This document shows positions 51,891 to 60,100 of a stretch of 64,000 nt of DNA, one piece after another. Position 1 is the first letter of the stretch. Each line of letters begins with the position of its first letter. The notes under the pieces were generated by a model, which saw only the letters and a list, made by a program, of their open reading frames with translations, was not told the origin of the DNA and did not search any database. Where the stretch lies: contig DDTQ01000006.1 in the NCBI GenBank assembly GCA_002344125.1, forward strand, positions 62,001 through 126,000, given 5' to 3'. Made by a program: the position numbers and the translations under genes. The stretch is from Ignavibacteria bacterium UBA2360 (GTDB lineage: Bacteria; Bacteroidota; Ignavibacteria; Tepidaquicellales; OLB5).

Positions 51891-53204
51891 TTAACCGCAT
51901 ACCTGCTTAAAAACTCTCAGGAAGTTACCCCCAAGTATTTTGCGGATATCCTGCTCAGTGTAACCGCGCTCAACCAGCTTTTTGGTTATTATCGGGTAGC
52001 AGGTTGCGTCATAAAGCTCATTTACGGTTGTGATGCTGCCGTCAAAATCACTGCCTAAGCCAACATAATCAACACCCACAAGCTTAACAATGTGGTCTAT
52101 GTGGTCTATCAGTATATCAACTGATGTCCCGCTGTTAACCGGATTATTGATTATATACTCATATCGTTTTTCGTTGAAGCCAATAAGGTCATCGCCGTAC
52201 TCACCGGCAAATTTATTTGCCGCATTGCGGTATTTGCTCTGCGCATTTTTGATCGCTGTCTGATTTCCCGAAGGATCAAGAAATTTGTAATAAAAGTTTA
52301 TGCCAATATATCCGCCGGATTTTGCTATAGCTTTGATCTGTTCATCCGTCAAATTGCGGTAATGCGGCGCCAATGAATAGCAGTTTGAATGCGAAGCAAT
52401 TATCGGGGCATTGCTCAATTCAACAACATCCCAAAACGCCGTCTCGCCTAAGTGAGAAACATCTATCAGCATACCAAGCTCATTCATGCGTTTAACTACA
52501 CCCTTGCCAAATTCAGTCAACCCGCCTGCTCTTCCGCGCTCAGTTTCATCTTTAGCTGAAATCGCAATGGCATTGCTTGTATTCCATGTTAATCCCAGGT
52601 ATCTGACTCCGCGGCTGTAAAGCGTTTCCAGGTTCTCCATGGAGCCTTCTATCATGTTTCCGCCTTCGCCGCCCAATAATCCCACGAACTTGCCGGCTCT
52701 TAAACCTGATTCAAGCTCCGCATAATTTCGGCACAATGCGAACGATCCCGGATTTTCGGTTTCATTCTCTTCCAGCTTATCGATAAGCTTCATTACATAG
52801 CTGAAGTGATTGGATTTAAACCTTTCAGGCACGTAGATTGAAAACATCTGAATATCCAGCCCGCCGCGTTTCCATTTAATAATGTCAGATTGTGTTCCGG
52901 GGTTATCTTTGTTCAGATCAGCGCCCTGCAGGAAGACAGGCATCAATATATCGTTATGAGTATCAATTACAATTGCATCGTAGTGTAAAGCGAATGCGTC
53001 TTTATTCAGATCTGTGTACTTGTTTGTATTCATTGTGGAATCCTGTTTACCTGTAACATTGCTAACTTTATTGCTATCGGTTTGTTTTGTGCTATCGGTT
53101 TGAGATTGCATTTGACTGCCCGATGTACCATCAGTTTTACCTGAAAAACAGGCAAAATTGCAGAGCATCAATGCAGGGATTATGGCTAAAATCAGTATCT
53201 TCAT
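51891..53204 (-). CDS. Membrane dipeptidase (peptidase M19), lipoprotein
   Basis: This 437-aa zinc dipeptidase is exported. The lipobox is NFAC (Cys18 after MKILILAIIPALMLCNFA), followed by a Ser/Thr/Asp/Gln/Lys-rich linker. The M19 domain begins with AIVIDTHNDILMPVF, which holds the metal-binding HxD. GLLGGEGGNMI contains the bridging Glu, VSHLGE and SNAPIIASHSNCYSL hold the His ligands, and GVDYVGLGSDFDGSI is the C-terminal landmark. All sites are intact. It likely degrades dipeptides such as D-Ala-D-Ala-type or other peptides in the periplasm or at the outer membrane. Confidence 0.9.
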   Translation of the reverse strand: MKILILAIIPALMLCNFACFSGKTDGTSGSQMQSQTDSTKQTDSNKVSNVTGKQDSTMNTNKYTDLNKDAFALHYDAIVIDTHNDILMPVFLQGADLNKDNPGTQSDIIKWKRGGLDIQMFSIYVPERFKSNHFSYVMKLIDKLEENETENPGSFALCRNYAELESGLRAGKFVGLLGGEGGNMIEGSMENLETLYSRGVRYLGLTWNTSNAIAISAKDETERGRAGGLTEFGKGVVKRMNELGMLIDVSHLGETAFWDVVELSNAPIIASHSNCYSLAPHYRNLTDEQIKAIAKSGGYIGINFYYKFLDPSGNQTAIKNAQSKYRNAANKFAGEYGDDLIGFNEKRYEYIINNPVNSGTSVDILIDHIDHIVKLVGVDYVGLGSDFDGSITTVNELYDATCYPIITKKLVERGYTEQDIRKILGGNFLRVFKQVCG

Positions 53205-53333
53205 AGCTCCTCAGGTTAAAATCTAAAGTAACACGCCTAAAACCACAAATTGCGAATATACTTTTTAGTGATGAGAAAAAAAATTATATTTAATCTATAA
53301 ATTTACTAAAAAATCGCAAGAAATACTAAATTA

Positions 53334-54338
53334 ATCGCAGAGCCTAATCGCATTTTAATTTGCCGGACTGACCGTATAGGTGATGTATTACTAACTTTGC
53401 CAATAGTTGATGCGCTCAGAAGCAGTTTTCCGGGCGCTTCAATTGATCTGTTGGTGCAAAGCAGGGTATATGAGCTTGTATATGACTTCCCGGGACTGAA
53501 CAAGGTCCACAAAATGGATGTGGTTACAACCAAACAAGTTAGAAGGCTATGCAGGGCTGAAAAGTACGATCTGGGAATTGCGGTTTATCCCTCCTTGGAA
53601 GTTGCGCTGGGAATGTTTCTGGGTGGAGTGAAATTCAGGCTGGGGACAGGGTATAGGTGGTATTCTTTCCTTTTTAATCTGCCTCATTATCAACATAGGA
53701 AAGATGCCCTTAAGCATGAAAGTGCCTATAATTTAGATTTAGTAAGTGGACTTAACTTCAAGTATAGAAAAGAGTTAGGTTTATCACTTAAAGTAGAAAT
53801 TGAGCATCTGGAAAATGCTTATAGGAAGCTTAAGCCGCTCGGATTTGATGAAAATGATAGATTCATAATCATCCACATACCATCACTTGGTTCAGCTAAA
53901 GTGTGGAGCGATCACAATTTTTTGGAGCTTCTTAAGCTCATACTGGGCAATGTAAATAATTGTTATCAAGTGCTTTTAACGGGAACAACAGGCGATGAAG
54001 CCAAAGTTAAAAGAATAGCAGAGCAGTTACCCGTAAATAATCGCGTAATTGGGGCTTTTGACCTGAATTTAAAGGAATTAGCTGCAGTGTTAAGCAAATC
54101 AGCCTTGTTCTTGGGGAATTCAACGGGACCAATACATATCGCTGCTGCAGTTGGCACCTTTGTTGTGGGCTTATACTCACCCGTGAAAGTTGAAAGTCCA
54201 GTTAGATGGGGACCTTTAACGGATAAGAAGAAAATATTCGTTCCTAAAGAAGATGATAGCACCAGGGATGTAATGAACGATATTGAACCAACAGAAGTTT
54301 TCAATTTTATTAATAATTATATGCAATCAAATAAATAG
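53334..54338 (+). CDS. Glycosyltransferase family 9 (heptosyltransferase-like)
   Basis: GT9 enzymes add heptose or related sugars to LPS core on the cytosolic face of the inner membrane. The reading frame is open from 53310. The conserved N-terminus RILICRTDRIGDVLLTLP lies upstream of the first ATG/GTG/TTG (TTG at 53397), so that start would lose the first strand and its nucleotide loop. I therefore place the start upstream; ATC at 53334 would give a natural-looking leader (xAEPNRILICR). The GT9 C-terminal motif GNSTGPIHIAAAVGTFVVGLYSP is intact near residue 265. Alternatives are ATT at 53352 or a disrupted start. Confidence 0.8.
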   Translation: MAEPNRILICRTDRIGDVLLTLPIVDALRSSFPGASIDLLVQSRVYELVYDFPGLNKVHKMDVVTTKQVRRLCRAEKYDLGIAVYPSLEVALGMFLGGVKFRLGTGYRWYSFLFNLPHYQHRKDALKHESAYNLDLVSGLNFKYRKELGLSLKVEIEHLENAYRKLKPLGFDENDRFIIIHIPSLGSAKVWSDHNFLELLKLILGNVNNCYQVLLTGTTGDEAKVKRIAEQLPVNNRVIGAFDLNLKELAAVLSKSALFLGNSTGPIHIAAAVGTFVVGLYSPVKVESPVRWGPLTDKKKIFVPKEDDSTRDVMNDIEPTEVFNFINNYMQSNK

Positions 54339-54343
54339 TCTAA

Positions 54344-55075
54344 ATGAAAACAATAATTGCTGTATTTGTGATGTTTTTAGCTGTTTTTGGTGTAAATTCA
54401 CAGGATTTTAAACCCGTAGTGACCGGTCAGGATGTGATTGATAATTACATTACGGCCTCCGGCGGAAAAGACGCGCTAAAAGATATTGAATCCATAAGAA
54501 TGAAAGGGAAAATTGGCGAAGGAAGTGAAGCCGGTGAACTTGAAATCTATTTCAGTAAGAATTATGTTTATATGGATATAGGAATGAAAGAATTTTCCAT
54601 GAAGCAGGCCATTGATGTAAAGAAGAAGAAAGGATGGACAAAATTTGGTGAAATGATAAAAGATATGACCGAAGAAGAGATTAAAAAGAATACCAAAAAT
54701 ATGGATGGCTCTATGTGGGGTAACTTTATCAATCCGGAAGAGTTTGGTATTACTTACGAACTGCTGCAAAACGAGACAATTGACGGGACTGAATATTATG
54801 CTGTTGATCTTGTAAGAGACAGTTTAACTGTTTCAACCAGCTACTTTGATATGAAGACTTTCGACAAAGTAAGGGAAATTAAGGGCGGAATGACAAGCGG
54901 CTTTTCTGATTTCAGAAAGGTCAAAGATTCAGATGTAATTATGCCTTTTAAGATCACCAGCCAAACTGGTGATGTAGTTATTACAGATATTACGTTCAAT
55001 TCAAGTTTCAACACTAAGCTTCTCAAGCGCCCAAAGGATAAAAAAGGAGATGATTCAAAGAATGAAGATAAATAA
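54344..55075 (+). CDS. Periplasmic protein, LolA-like fold (outer-membrane lipoprotein-sorting type)
   Basis: This 243-aa secreted protein has a signal peptide (MKTIIAVFVMFLAVFGVNSQ). The mature start QDVIDNYITASGGKDALKDI plus SIRMKGK is the pattern of LolA-like or LppX-like proteins (helix then beta-sheet baseplate). Later strands include GELEIYFSKNYVYMD and SGFSDFRKVKDSDVIMPFKI. The hydrophobic cavity fold suggests binding of a lipid or lipid-linked molecule. Its stop is 16 bp before the likely start of the DUF3108 gene, and the stop codon of the GT9 gene is 5 bp before its start, so all three form one transcript. The specific role is unknown. Confidence 0.78.
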   Translation: MKTIIAVFVMFLAVFGVNSQDFKPVVTGQDVIDNYITASGGKDALKDIESIRMKGKIGEGSEAGELEIYFSKNYVYMDIGMKEFSMKQAIDVKKKKGWTKFGEMIKDMTEEEIKKNTKNMDGSMWGNFINPEEFGITYELLQNETIDGTEYYAVDLVRDSLTVSTSYFDMKTFDKVREIKGGMTSGFSDFRKVKDSDVIMPFKITSQTGDVVITDITFNSSFNTKLLKRPKDKKGDDSKNEDK

Positions 55076-55091
55076 AAGGACAAACTATTAT

Positions 55092-55883
55092 ATGAGATCA
55101 ATTAAAATAGCTCTGCTGCTTGCCGTTATCAATATTTGCGGATATGCGCAGTTCAGAACACATCAGAATAACGCGTTTTCTTATGGCGAAAGACTTTCTT
55201 TTGAGGTCAGTTACGGCTTTATAACAGCTGCCGAAGCATTTATGACGGTCTCGCCTTCGCCGTTCATGTACAATAACCGCGAAACTTACGAGGTGAACTT
55301 TGATGTGAATTCACGCTCCAGCTTTGATAAGATCTACAAGGTTCGTGATAATTACAAAACATTCATAGATGTTCAGGGTATATTCCCCTGGAGGTTTGAG
55401 CAGCATATAAGGGAAAGCGATTTCAAACATGATTTTGAGGCTACATTTATTCAGGAAAGTCTTAAGGTCTATACCAAGGTGAACTATGTTGAAGATAAAA
55501 GCCATATTTCGCCAAGTGAATATGTACAGGATCTGATTTCATCATTCTACTATGCCAGAACGCTTGACTGGAAAGGCAAAAAGGATGGGGATGTAGTAAC
55601 CGTTAATTACTTCTACAAAGATAACTTCTACCCGCTGGATATACGCTTTGAAGGCAGGGAAACTGTTGATGTTTCGGCAGGGGAATTTAAAACTTTTATA
55701 CTCAGACCCATGCTTAAAGAGGGATTTACAAATAAAACATCAGATATCTATATCTATTTAAGCGATGATGAACGCAAGATTCCTGTAAAGGTTAAGATGA
55801 AGATCGTGATCGGCGCATTGGTTGCTGAATTGACTCAATACACCGGCCTTAACGGCCCGCTGGATTCTAAGGTAGGGGATTAA
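55092..55883 (+). CDS. DUF3108 outer-membrane/periplasmic protein
   Basis: This 263-aa exported protein starts most plausibly at the ATG at 55092, where AAAGG lies about eleven bases upstream and a signal peptide follows (MRSIKIALLLAVINICGYAQ). The longer in-frame starts (55050, 55062) overlap the previous gene. The DUF3108 pattern is visible: FSYGERLSFEVSYGFITAAEA near the mature N-terminus, FPWRFEQHIRE, VNYFYKDNFYPLDIRFEGRE, VDVSAGEFKTFILRPM, and IYIYLSDDERKIPVKVKMK. It is a beta-rich fold related to lipoprotein-sorting proteins. It ends just before a terminator. Function is unknown. Confidence 0.85.
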   Translation: MRSIKIALLLAVINICGYAQFRTHQNNAFSYGERLSFEVSYGFITAAEAFMTVSPSPFMYNNRETYEVNFDVNSRSSFDKIYKVRDNYKTFIDVQGIFPWRFEQHIRESDFKHDFEATFIQESLKVYTKVNYVEDKSHISPSEYVQDLISSFYYARTLDWKGKKDGDVVTVNYFYKDNFYPLDIRFEGRETVDVSAGEFKTFILRPMLKEGFTNKTSDIYIYLSDDERKIPVKVKMKIVIGALVAELTQYTGLNGPLDSKVGD

Positions 55884-55896
55884 TTAACATTCTGTC

Positions 55897-55916
55897 ATCC
55901 CCGCGCAGGCGGGGAT
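55897..55916. repeat. ATCCCCGC-GCAG-GCGGGGAT palindrome, copy 3
   Basis: It is the same length and layout as the copies at 14807 and 37454 (GTC before, CT after), but with a different stem sequence. It lies between the DUF3108 stop and its terminator. Confidence 0.7.
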
Positions 55917-55934
55917 CTCTATTAATAACTGTAT

Positions 55935-55961
55935 AGACGTGCCGCTGGCACGTCTTTTTTT
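55935..55961 (+). terminator. Intrinsic terminator after the GT9-LolA-DUF3108 run
   Basis: AGACGTGCC/GGCACGTCT with a three-base loop is followed by six T. It ends the plus-strand transcript and reaches into the 3' end of the convergent PAP2 gene. Confidence 0.9.
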
Positions 55962-56877
55962 ATAGCTTCCATTTTACATTCAGCCCCCCACGTTTGTTAT
56001 CCATCCAGGGTGAAATAGATAATCTTGTATCTGGATCAGCCTTAATCAAAAAATTATTAACTATTGCGCTTAGTGCAAAAGAGGCCCCAAAGAAAGTTAA
56101 TACGCCTCCGTTAATTGAACCTTCATCGGATTTATCTTCACCTAATACCTGGTTCTTTAACGCAAACAGCTCCTTTCGAAGAGAATATATCAGTATAGAT
56201 GAACCGCTTCCTATTATGGCTCCTGCCAGCAGGTCACTGGGATAGTGTAAACCAAAATACGGCCTGCCATATGCTGTAACCAAAGCCCATAAATACATCG
56301 GTGCGTAAACCTGCGGGTATTTAGGATACCTCAACGCGAAAGATGTTGCCATAGCAAATGTTGTACTGCTGTGACCCGAAGGAAATGAATATACATCCAG
56401 AAAAGGCATACCTTTTGTATGTACTTTCTGTAAAGCTGTCAACGGTCTATCGCGTTGAATAAACAGTTTGAGCCCGAAGGTTATCGAAATATTTGTGAAT
56501 TCTGAAAGCGATAAAAGATATGCTGAGTTTTCATCATATGTATGACGTTTAACCCTGCTGTAAATGAAGAGTGAAGGTGGCAGCATTATGGCAACCGGAA
56601 GCATAGACCTGTCAAACGTATTGAAGACTCGTGTTTTAAATGGTGATCGGGAATTGTTGATTTTACGGAAGAGACGGACATCGAAATTATCGGGATCTGT
56701 TTTGAAAGTCTTAAGGACAGTATCACTTTTTTCCCCGGGAGCGAAATTGATCGTTTTATGCTTGTCTTCAGCGTTTGTCTTAAGTGAATCAAATAACTTA
56801 AAATTTATCGTATCCTGGCTATAAACTATTATCGGCAGGCAAATCAGTATCAATATTGTCTTAATGTTAATTGGCAT
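55960..56877 (-). CDS. PAP2-family phosphatase
   Basis: This is a 305-aa protein with a signal peptide or first helix (MPINIKTILILICLPIIVYS), a roughly 90-residue periplasmic domain, and the PAP2 core. The three catalytic motifs are KLFIQRDRP (near residue 135), FPSGHSSTTFA (near 165) and GRPYFGLHYPSDLLAG (near 208), supplying Lys, Arg, His and Asp. Substrate may be undecaprenyl pyrophosphate, phosphatidate or a lipid-A-linked phosphate; this cannot be told. The gene lies about 50 bp after the lytic transglycosylase gene on the same strand, so both may serve the envelope together. Confidence 0.9.
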   Translation of the reverse strand: MPINIKTILILICLPIIVYSQDTINFKLFDSLKTNAEDKHKTINFAPGEKSDTVLKTFKTDPDNFDVRLFRKINNSRSPFKTRVFNTFDRSMLPVAIMLPPSLFIYSRVKRHTYDENSAYLLSLSEFTNISITFGLKLFIQRDRPLTALQKVHTKGMPFLDVYSFPSGHSSTTFAMATSFALRYPKYPQVYAPMYLWALVTAYGRPYFGLHYPSDLLAGAIIGSGSSILIYSLRKELFALKNQVLGEDKSDEGSINGGVLTFFGASFALSAIVNNFLIKADPDTRLSISPWMDNKRGGLNVKWKL

Positions 56878-56929
56878 AATGAATGAGATCCTTCTCTCAC
56901 TGCTAAAGCAGTTCGCTCAGGATTGGTAG

Positions 56930-57934
56930 TTATTTTTTCTTTTTCTTAGTGTTACCTGATTTTTTATTATCTTCCGGCAGGGGATAAAGCTTTTTATACT
57001 GCTGCCAGTACCACATTATATTTTCTACGTAGTTATATGGTTCTTTCCAGTTGGCAAATACTGCATGCGGCGGCCTTGAATTCCACACAAGCTGGTGCAG
57101 TGAATCATTTCCCGGCGCGAGCAGTTTCATGTATTCCTTTACAATATCCCAATCCTTATAATCCTGGTTAAAGTAATAAGCCATGCTCATAGCGTCTTCA
57201 ATGTGACCCGAGCCCGCATTGTATGATGCCAATGCGAATTTATACATATTCGTATCGCCTGTGCCGTAAAATCTGCCAACAAGCATAGCGTAATAATAAA
57301 TGCCGGCTTTCAGGTTATTTACCGGTGAACGGTGCTCTTCAAGGTTAAGTGTCTGCTCAAGCATTGAGCCTGTCCTTGGCATTATCTGCATAAAACCGTA
57401 AGCTCCCGCATGCGAAACCGCATCGGATGTAAATGCTGATTCCTGTCTTATCATAGCGAGTATCAATCGCCAATCGAGATTATAATATTTACACTCTTCA
57501 AAAATAATATCCCCGTACTGTTCCAGTATCTGATCAGAGCCTCCCTTGTTGAACTTGCGGTTAGGGTTGCGGATTATCTTCACCATATTTTCGTACCTTG
57601 CAACAGAATCAGCAGCATTAAATGTGCTGTCATTCAGATTATAAGTGAAAATATCAAACAGATTTTGCCAGTTTAAAAAAGCGCTTTCAATATTTATCGC
57701 ATTCCTATAGCTTACATTTTTCATGTAATTATCGCTCCTGGTCTCACTCGAGGTTTCTACCGGTGGAATTACTCCGTCAGGATTTGAACTTCTGGTCTCA
57801 ATTGGTGACCCGGCTCCGGTATCACTGAATTTTATAATAACGGTTACAAGAGCAATAAGTATCATTGCCGCCACAATTATGACGGGGATCTTCAGTAAAT
57901 TATCTAATTTTATTGACTTTAGGCTCAAGTACAC
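56930..57934 (-). CDS. Membrane-bound lytic transglycosylase, SLT family
   Basis: This 334-aa peptidoglycan lyase cleaves the MurNAc-GlcNAc bond. An N-terminal membrane helix (LLKIPVIIVAAMILIALVTVI) anchors it, facing the periplasm. The SLT domain has the catalytic Glu in AMIRQESAF near residue 170, then HAGAYGFMQIMPRTG, and SYNAGSGHI near 255, plus a C-terminal YVENIMWYWQQYKKLYP motif. It resembles the catalytic domain of MltF without the ABC-binding domain. The start is GTG (57934), only 13 bases after a TATATTTG -7 box. The tail ends in a lysine-rich stretch. Confidence 0.9.
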   Translation of the reverse strand: MYLSLKSIKLDNLLKIPVIIVAAMILIALVTVIIKFSDTGAGSPIETRSSNPDGVIPPVETSSETRSDNYMKNVSYRNAINIESAFLNWQNLFDIFTYNLNDSTFNAADSVARYENMVKIIRNPNRKFNKGGSDQILEQYGDIIFEECKYYNLDWRLILAMIRQESAFTSDAVSHAGAYGFMQIMPRTGSMLEQTLNLEEHRSPVNNLKAGIYYYAMLVGRFYGTGDTNMYKFALASYNAGSGHIEDAMSMAYYFNQDYKDWDIVKEYMKLLAPGNDSLHQLVWNSRPPHAVFANWKEPYNYVENIMWYWQQYKKLYPLPEDNKKSGNTKKKKK

Positions 57935-57947
57935 ATAGAATTTAATG

Positions 57948-57955
57948 CAAATATA
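57948..57955 (-). promoter_or_regulatory. -7 box upstream of the lytic transglycosylase
   Basis: TATATTTG on the minus strand ends 13 bases before the GTG start. No convincing TTG occurs at the usual -33 spacing, so this is a weaker call. Confidence 0.4.
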
Positions 57956-57959
57956 AACA

Positions 57960-58200
57960 GAATAGTTTCAATTTTAGCATTTTTTTATCCTTAATGAAAT
58001 GCTATTATTTGTTGGATTTATCAGTATTTTATGACAGCAATTGTTTGTTAAAATAAATGGATTTATTAAACTTTTTCCTGAAATTATTGTCTTATTATTG
58101 AAAAGTAGGGTAAAAAGCGGGCTGGATTTTGTTAGCAAACAGTATAAATACTATGATCTCAATAATTTACTATATGAACTGCCGGTAACCAAAAGCTCGC
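57960..58200. other. Divergent control region between transglycosylase and ECF sigma genes
   Basis: The 270-bp gap is AT-rich. It has an inverted repeat TAGCATTT/AAATGCTA (about 57975-58004) and no ORF. A promoter for the sigma operon should lie here; I could not identify one with confidence. Confidence 0.4.
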
Positions 58201-58204
58201 ATAA

Positions 58205-58774
58205 ATGACGGGGAACATTGCGAATAAAAATAACGATCCTGAACTGATTCAAAGATTTAAAAACGGTGATGTTACCGGTTTTAATGAAATTGTAAGAAAA
58301 TACCAGCAGCAGGTTTACTGGGTAATAAGAAAGATAGTTCAGGATCATGACGAAGCCGATGATATTACACAGGAAGTGTTCATAAAAGTACATTCTGCAC
58401 TTAAGGATTTCAGGGAAGAATCGAATCTATTCACATGGCTTTACAGGATAGCAACCAATTATTCCATCAATCATTTAAGAAAAGCCAGGGTAAGGAATAC
58501 TGTCAGTGTTGAGCTTGTGGTTGAACCAATTGAATCCAAAGATAAGGGTGCGGATGAAGCAATTGATGATGAATCCAGGCGCAGGTACCTTGAAGAAGCA
58601 ATTGAAACTCTCCCCGCGCAGCAAAGAGCAGTGTTTAATATGAGGTATTATGACAGGCTGCCATATGATGAAATAGCTGAAATACTGGGTAGATCTACCG
58701 GCGGGATCAAAGCTAATTACTTTCATGCTGTAAAAAAAATAGGGGAATACGTAAAAGGAAAAATAGAATATTAA
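58205..58774 (+). CDS. ECF RNA polymerase sigma factor
   Basis: This is a 189-aa extracytoplasmic-function sigma-70 factor. Region 2 covers FNEIVRKYQQQVYWVIRKIV and DEADDITQEVFIKVHSAL (core binding and -10 recognition), then FTWLYRIATNYSINHLRK. Region 4 has LPAQQRAVFNMRYYDRLPYD followed by EIAEILGRSTGGIKANYFHA (HTH). Regions 1.1 and 3 are absent, as expected. It resembles RpoE-like factors. The anti-sigma-like gene follows 51 bp later, and a Spy-like protein after that. The three form a stress module. Confidence 0.93.
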   Translation: MTGNIANKNNDPELIQRFKNGDVTGFNEIVRKYQQQVYWVIRKIVQDHDEADDITQEVFIKVHSALKDFREESNLFTWLYRIATNYSINHLRKARVRNTVSVELVVEPIESKDKGADEAIDDESRRRYLEEAIETLPAQQRAVFNMRYYDRLPYDEIAEILGRSTGGIKANYFHAVKKIGEYVKGKIEY

Positions 58775-58825
58775 ATCAAAAGGCAATAGTAAAAAGGCAA
58801 AAAACTGAAGTAAAAGAAATAACAA

Positions 58826-59608
58826 ATGAACAGCAAATTAAACATAGAAGAAATTCAGCTTTTGATCCCTGATTACATTTCAGGAGAGTTGAGTGATTCT
58901 GAAAGATCCCTAGTCGAAAGTGCCTTAAGTGAGTCAGCGGAGTTAAATGAGTTTTACATTGAAATGAAGGAAACACTGAACTTTGTCAGTTCAGTGAAAT
59001 TTACCGAGCCTGCCCCGCAGTATTGGAATACTTTGCTGCCAAGAATTCACGAGAAAATAGAAAACCGACAATCAAAAGGATTTTCATGGGATAATGTTAC
59101 CGCATTATGGAAGGTACTTGTGCCGGTTGCCGCTGTTATACTCATAGCACTGGTTTACTTCCTTGTGAAACCTTCTGCTACGCAGCTTACAGAAGAAAAG
59201 AAAATTGAAAAGATCACAAACGATACATCCGGAGATAATAATAATGTAAAGGAAGATAAACAGGAAGAGAATCAGGAAGACAGGAAAGATGAAAAAAGCA
59301 TTGTTAATGAACAGAAAAAAGAGAGCGTGAACGATGCTGCTGAAAACAGATCATATATTATAAAAAAATACTGGGTCAGATATTATGATGAGATCGTGAA
59401 GGATGAAACTGCAAACAATGTTACTGATAGATCATATGAAAATATGAAAATTGAACAGATTGTGCTGGATGATGATATTGAAGGCACATCCATCTTTGTT
59501 ACTGATGAAAATTCAGGACTCGATGATGAAACAATTAACGAACTCAAAAAACTGGATGATAACGAGAGATCATTGCTGCTTGAAGAACTCGTTAACAGCA
59601 ATCTTTAA
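58826..59608 (+). CDS. Anti-sigma-factor-like membrane protein without zinc motif
   Basis: This is a 260-aa protein. The N-terminal helices (IEEIQLLIPDYISGELSDSE, RSLVESALSESAELNEFYIEM) align with the zinc-finger anti-sigma domain (HC2), but every zinc ligand (HxxxCxxC and the earlier His) is replaced. One membrane helix follows at about residues 96-114 (LWKVLVPVAAVILIALVYF), then a long Glu/Lys/Asp/Asn-rich periplasmic linker and a short acidic tail. Position and topology make it the regulator of the sigma factor upstream. The highly charged periplasmic part (residues 125-180) may be a protease or ligand sensor. Confidence 0.8.
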   Translation: MNSKLNIEEIQLLIPDYISGELSDSERSLVESALSESAELNEFYIEMKETLNFVSSVKFTEPAPQYWNTLLPRIHEKIENRQSKGFSWDNVTALWKVLVPVAAVILIALVYFLVKPSATQLTEEKKIEKITNDTSGDNNNVKEDKQEENQEDRKDEKSIVNEQKKESVNDAAENRSYIIKKYWVRYYDEIVKDETANNVTDRSYENMKIEQIVLDDDIEGTSIFVTDENSGLDDETINELKKLDDNERSLLLEELVNSNL

Positions 59609-59629
59609 AGCGTACAAAATTATACAGGT

Positions 59630-60100
59630 ATGAAAAAAAACTACAATATATTTTTACTCCTGGTATTAACATGCATGGTCTTCGGTTCTTCCGCAATTGC
59701 GCAGGATGATTTCCGCGAGAAACTGCAGGAGATAAAGCTTGAAAAACTTACCGCTAAGCTTGAACTTGACGAGAACACCAAAACTGTATTCATAGAAAAG
59801 TATAAGCTCTTCACTTCGGAAATGAAAACTCTTAATAAAAAAAGAGCGAAAACCTATAAGCTTATGACCGAAAACATTGAGTCCGGTAACGGGCTGGATT
59901 CAATTGTAGATCAATTGCTTGATTGCGAAGAGCAAATAAACGCAAAACGCGAAGCGTTTGTTGATGATATGAAAACAATTTTAAGCGCCCGCCAAATTGC
60001 AAGGATGATTATTTTTGAAAGGAAATTCAACAATGAATTGAAAAAGCTATTGAAGCAGTATCAAAAAGATAACAAAACAGAAAAACCCTTTAAAGATTAA
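59630..60100 (+). CDS. Spy/CpxP-like periplasmic protein
   Basis: This is a 156-aa exported helical protein. The signal peptide is MKKNYNIFLLLVLTCMVFGS with cleavage near AIAQ. The mature part is almost entirely helix: FREKLQEIKLEKLTAKLELD, YKLFTSEMKTLNKKRAKTYK, and the closing LSARQIARMIIFERKFNNELK, which corresponds to the LTxxQ-type motif of Spy/CpxP periplasmic chaperones. It is third in the sigma/anti-sigma run and is likely one of the regulon's effectors or a sensor accessory. The stop overlaps that of convergent folC by 4 bp. Confidence 0.82.
   Translation: MKKNYNIFLLLVLTCMVFGSSAIAQDDFREKLQEIKLEKLTAKLELDENTKTVFIEKYKLFTSEMKTLNKKRAKTYKLMTENIESGNGLDSIVDQLLDCEEQINAKREAFVDDMKTILSARQIARMIIFERKFNNELKKLLKQYQKDNKTEKPFKD

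Noticed and set aside
55050..55091. Longer start for the DUF3108 protein
   Set aside because: It overlaps the preceding gene and would bury the signal peptide behind 14 extra residues; 55092 has a suitable AAAGG upstream.
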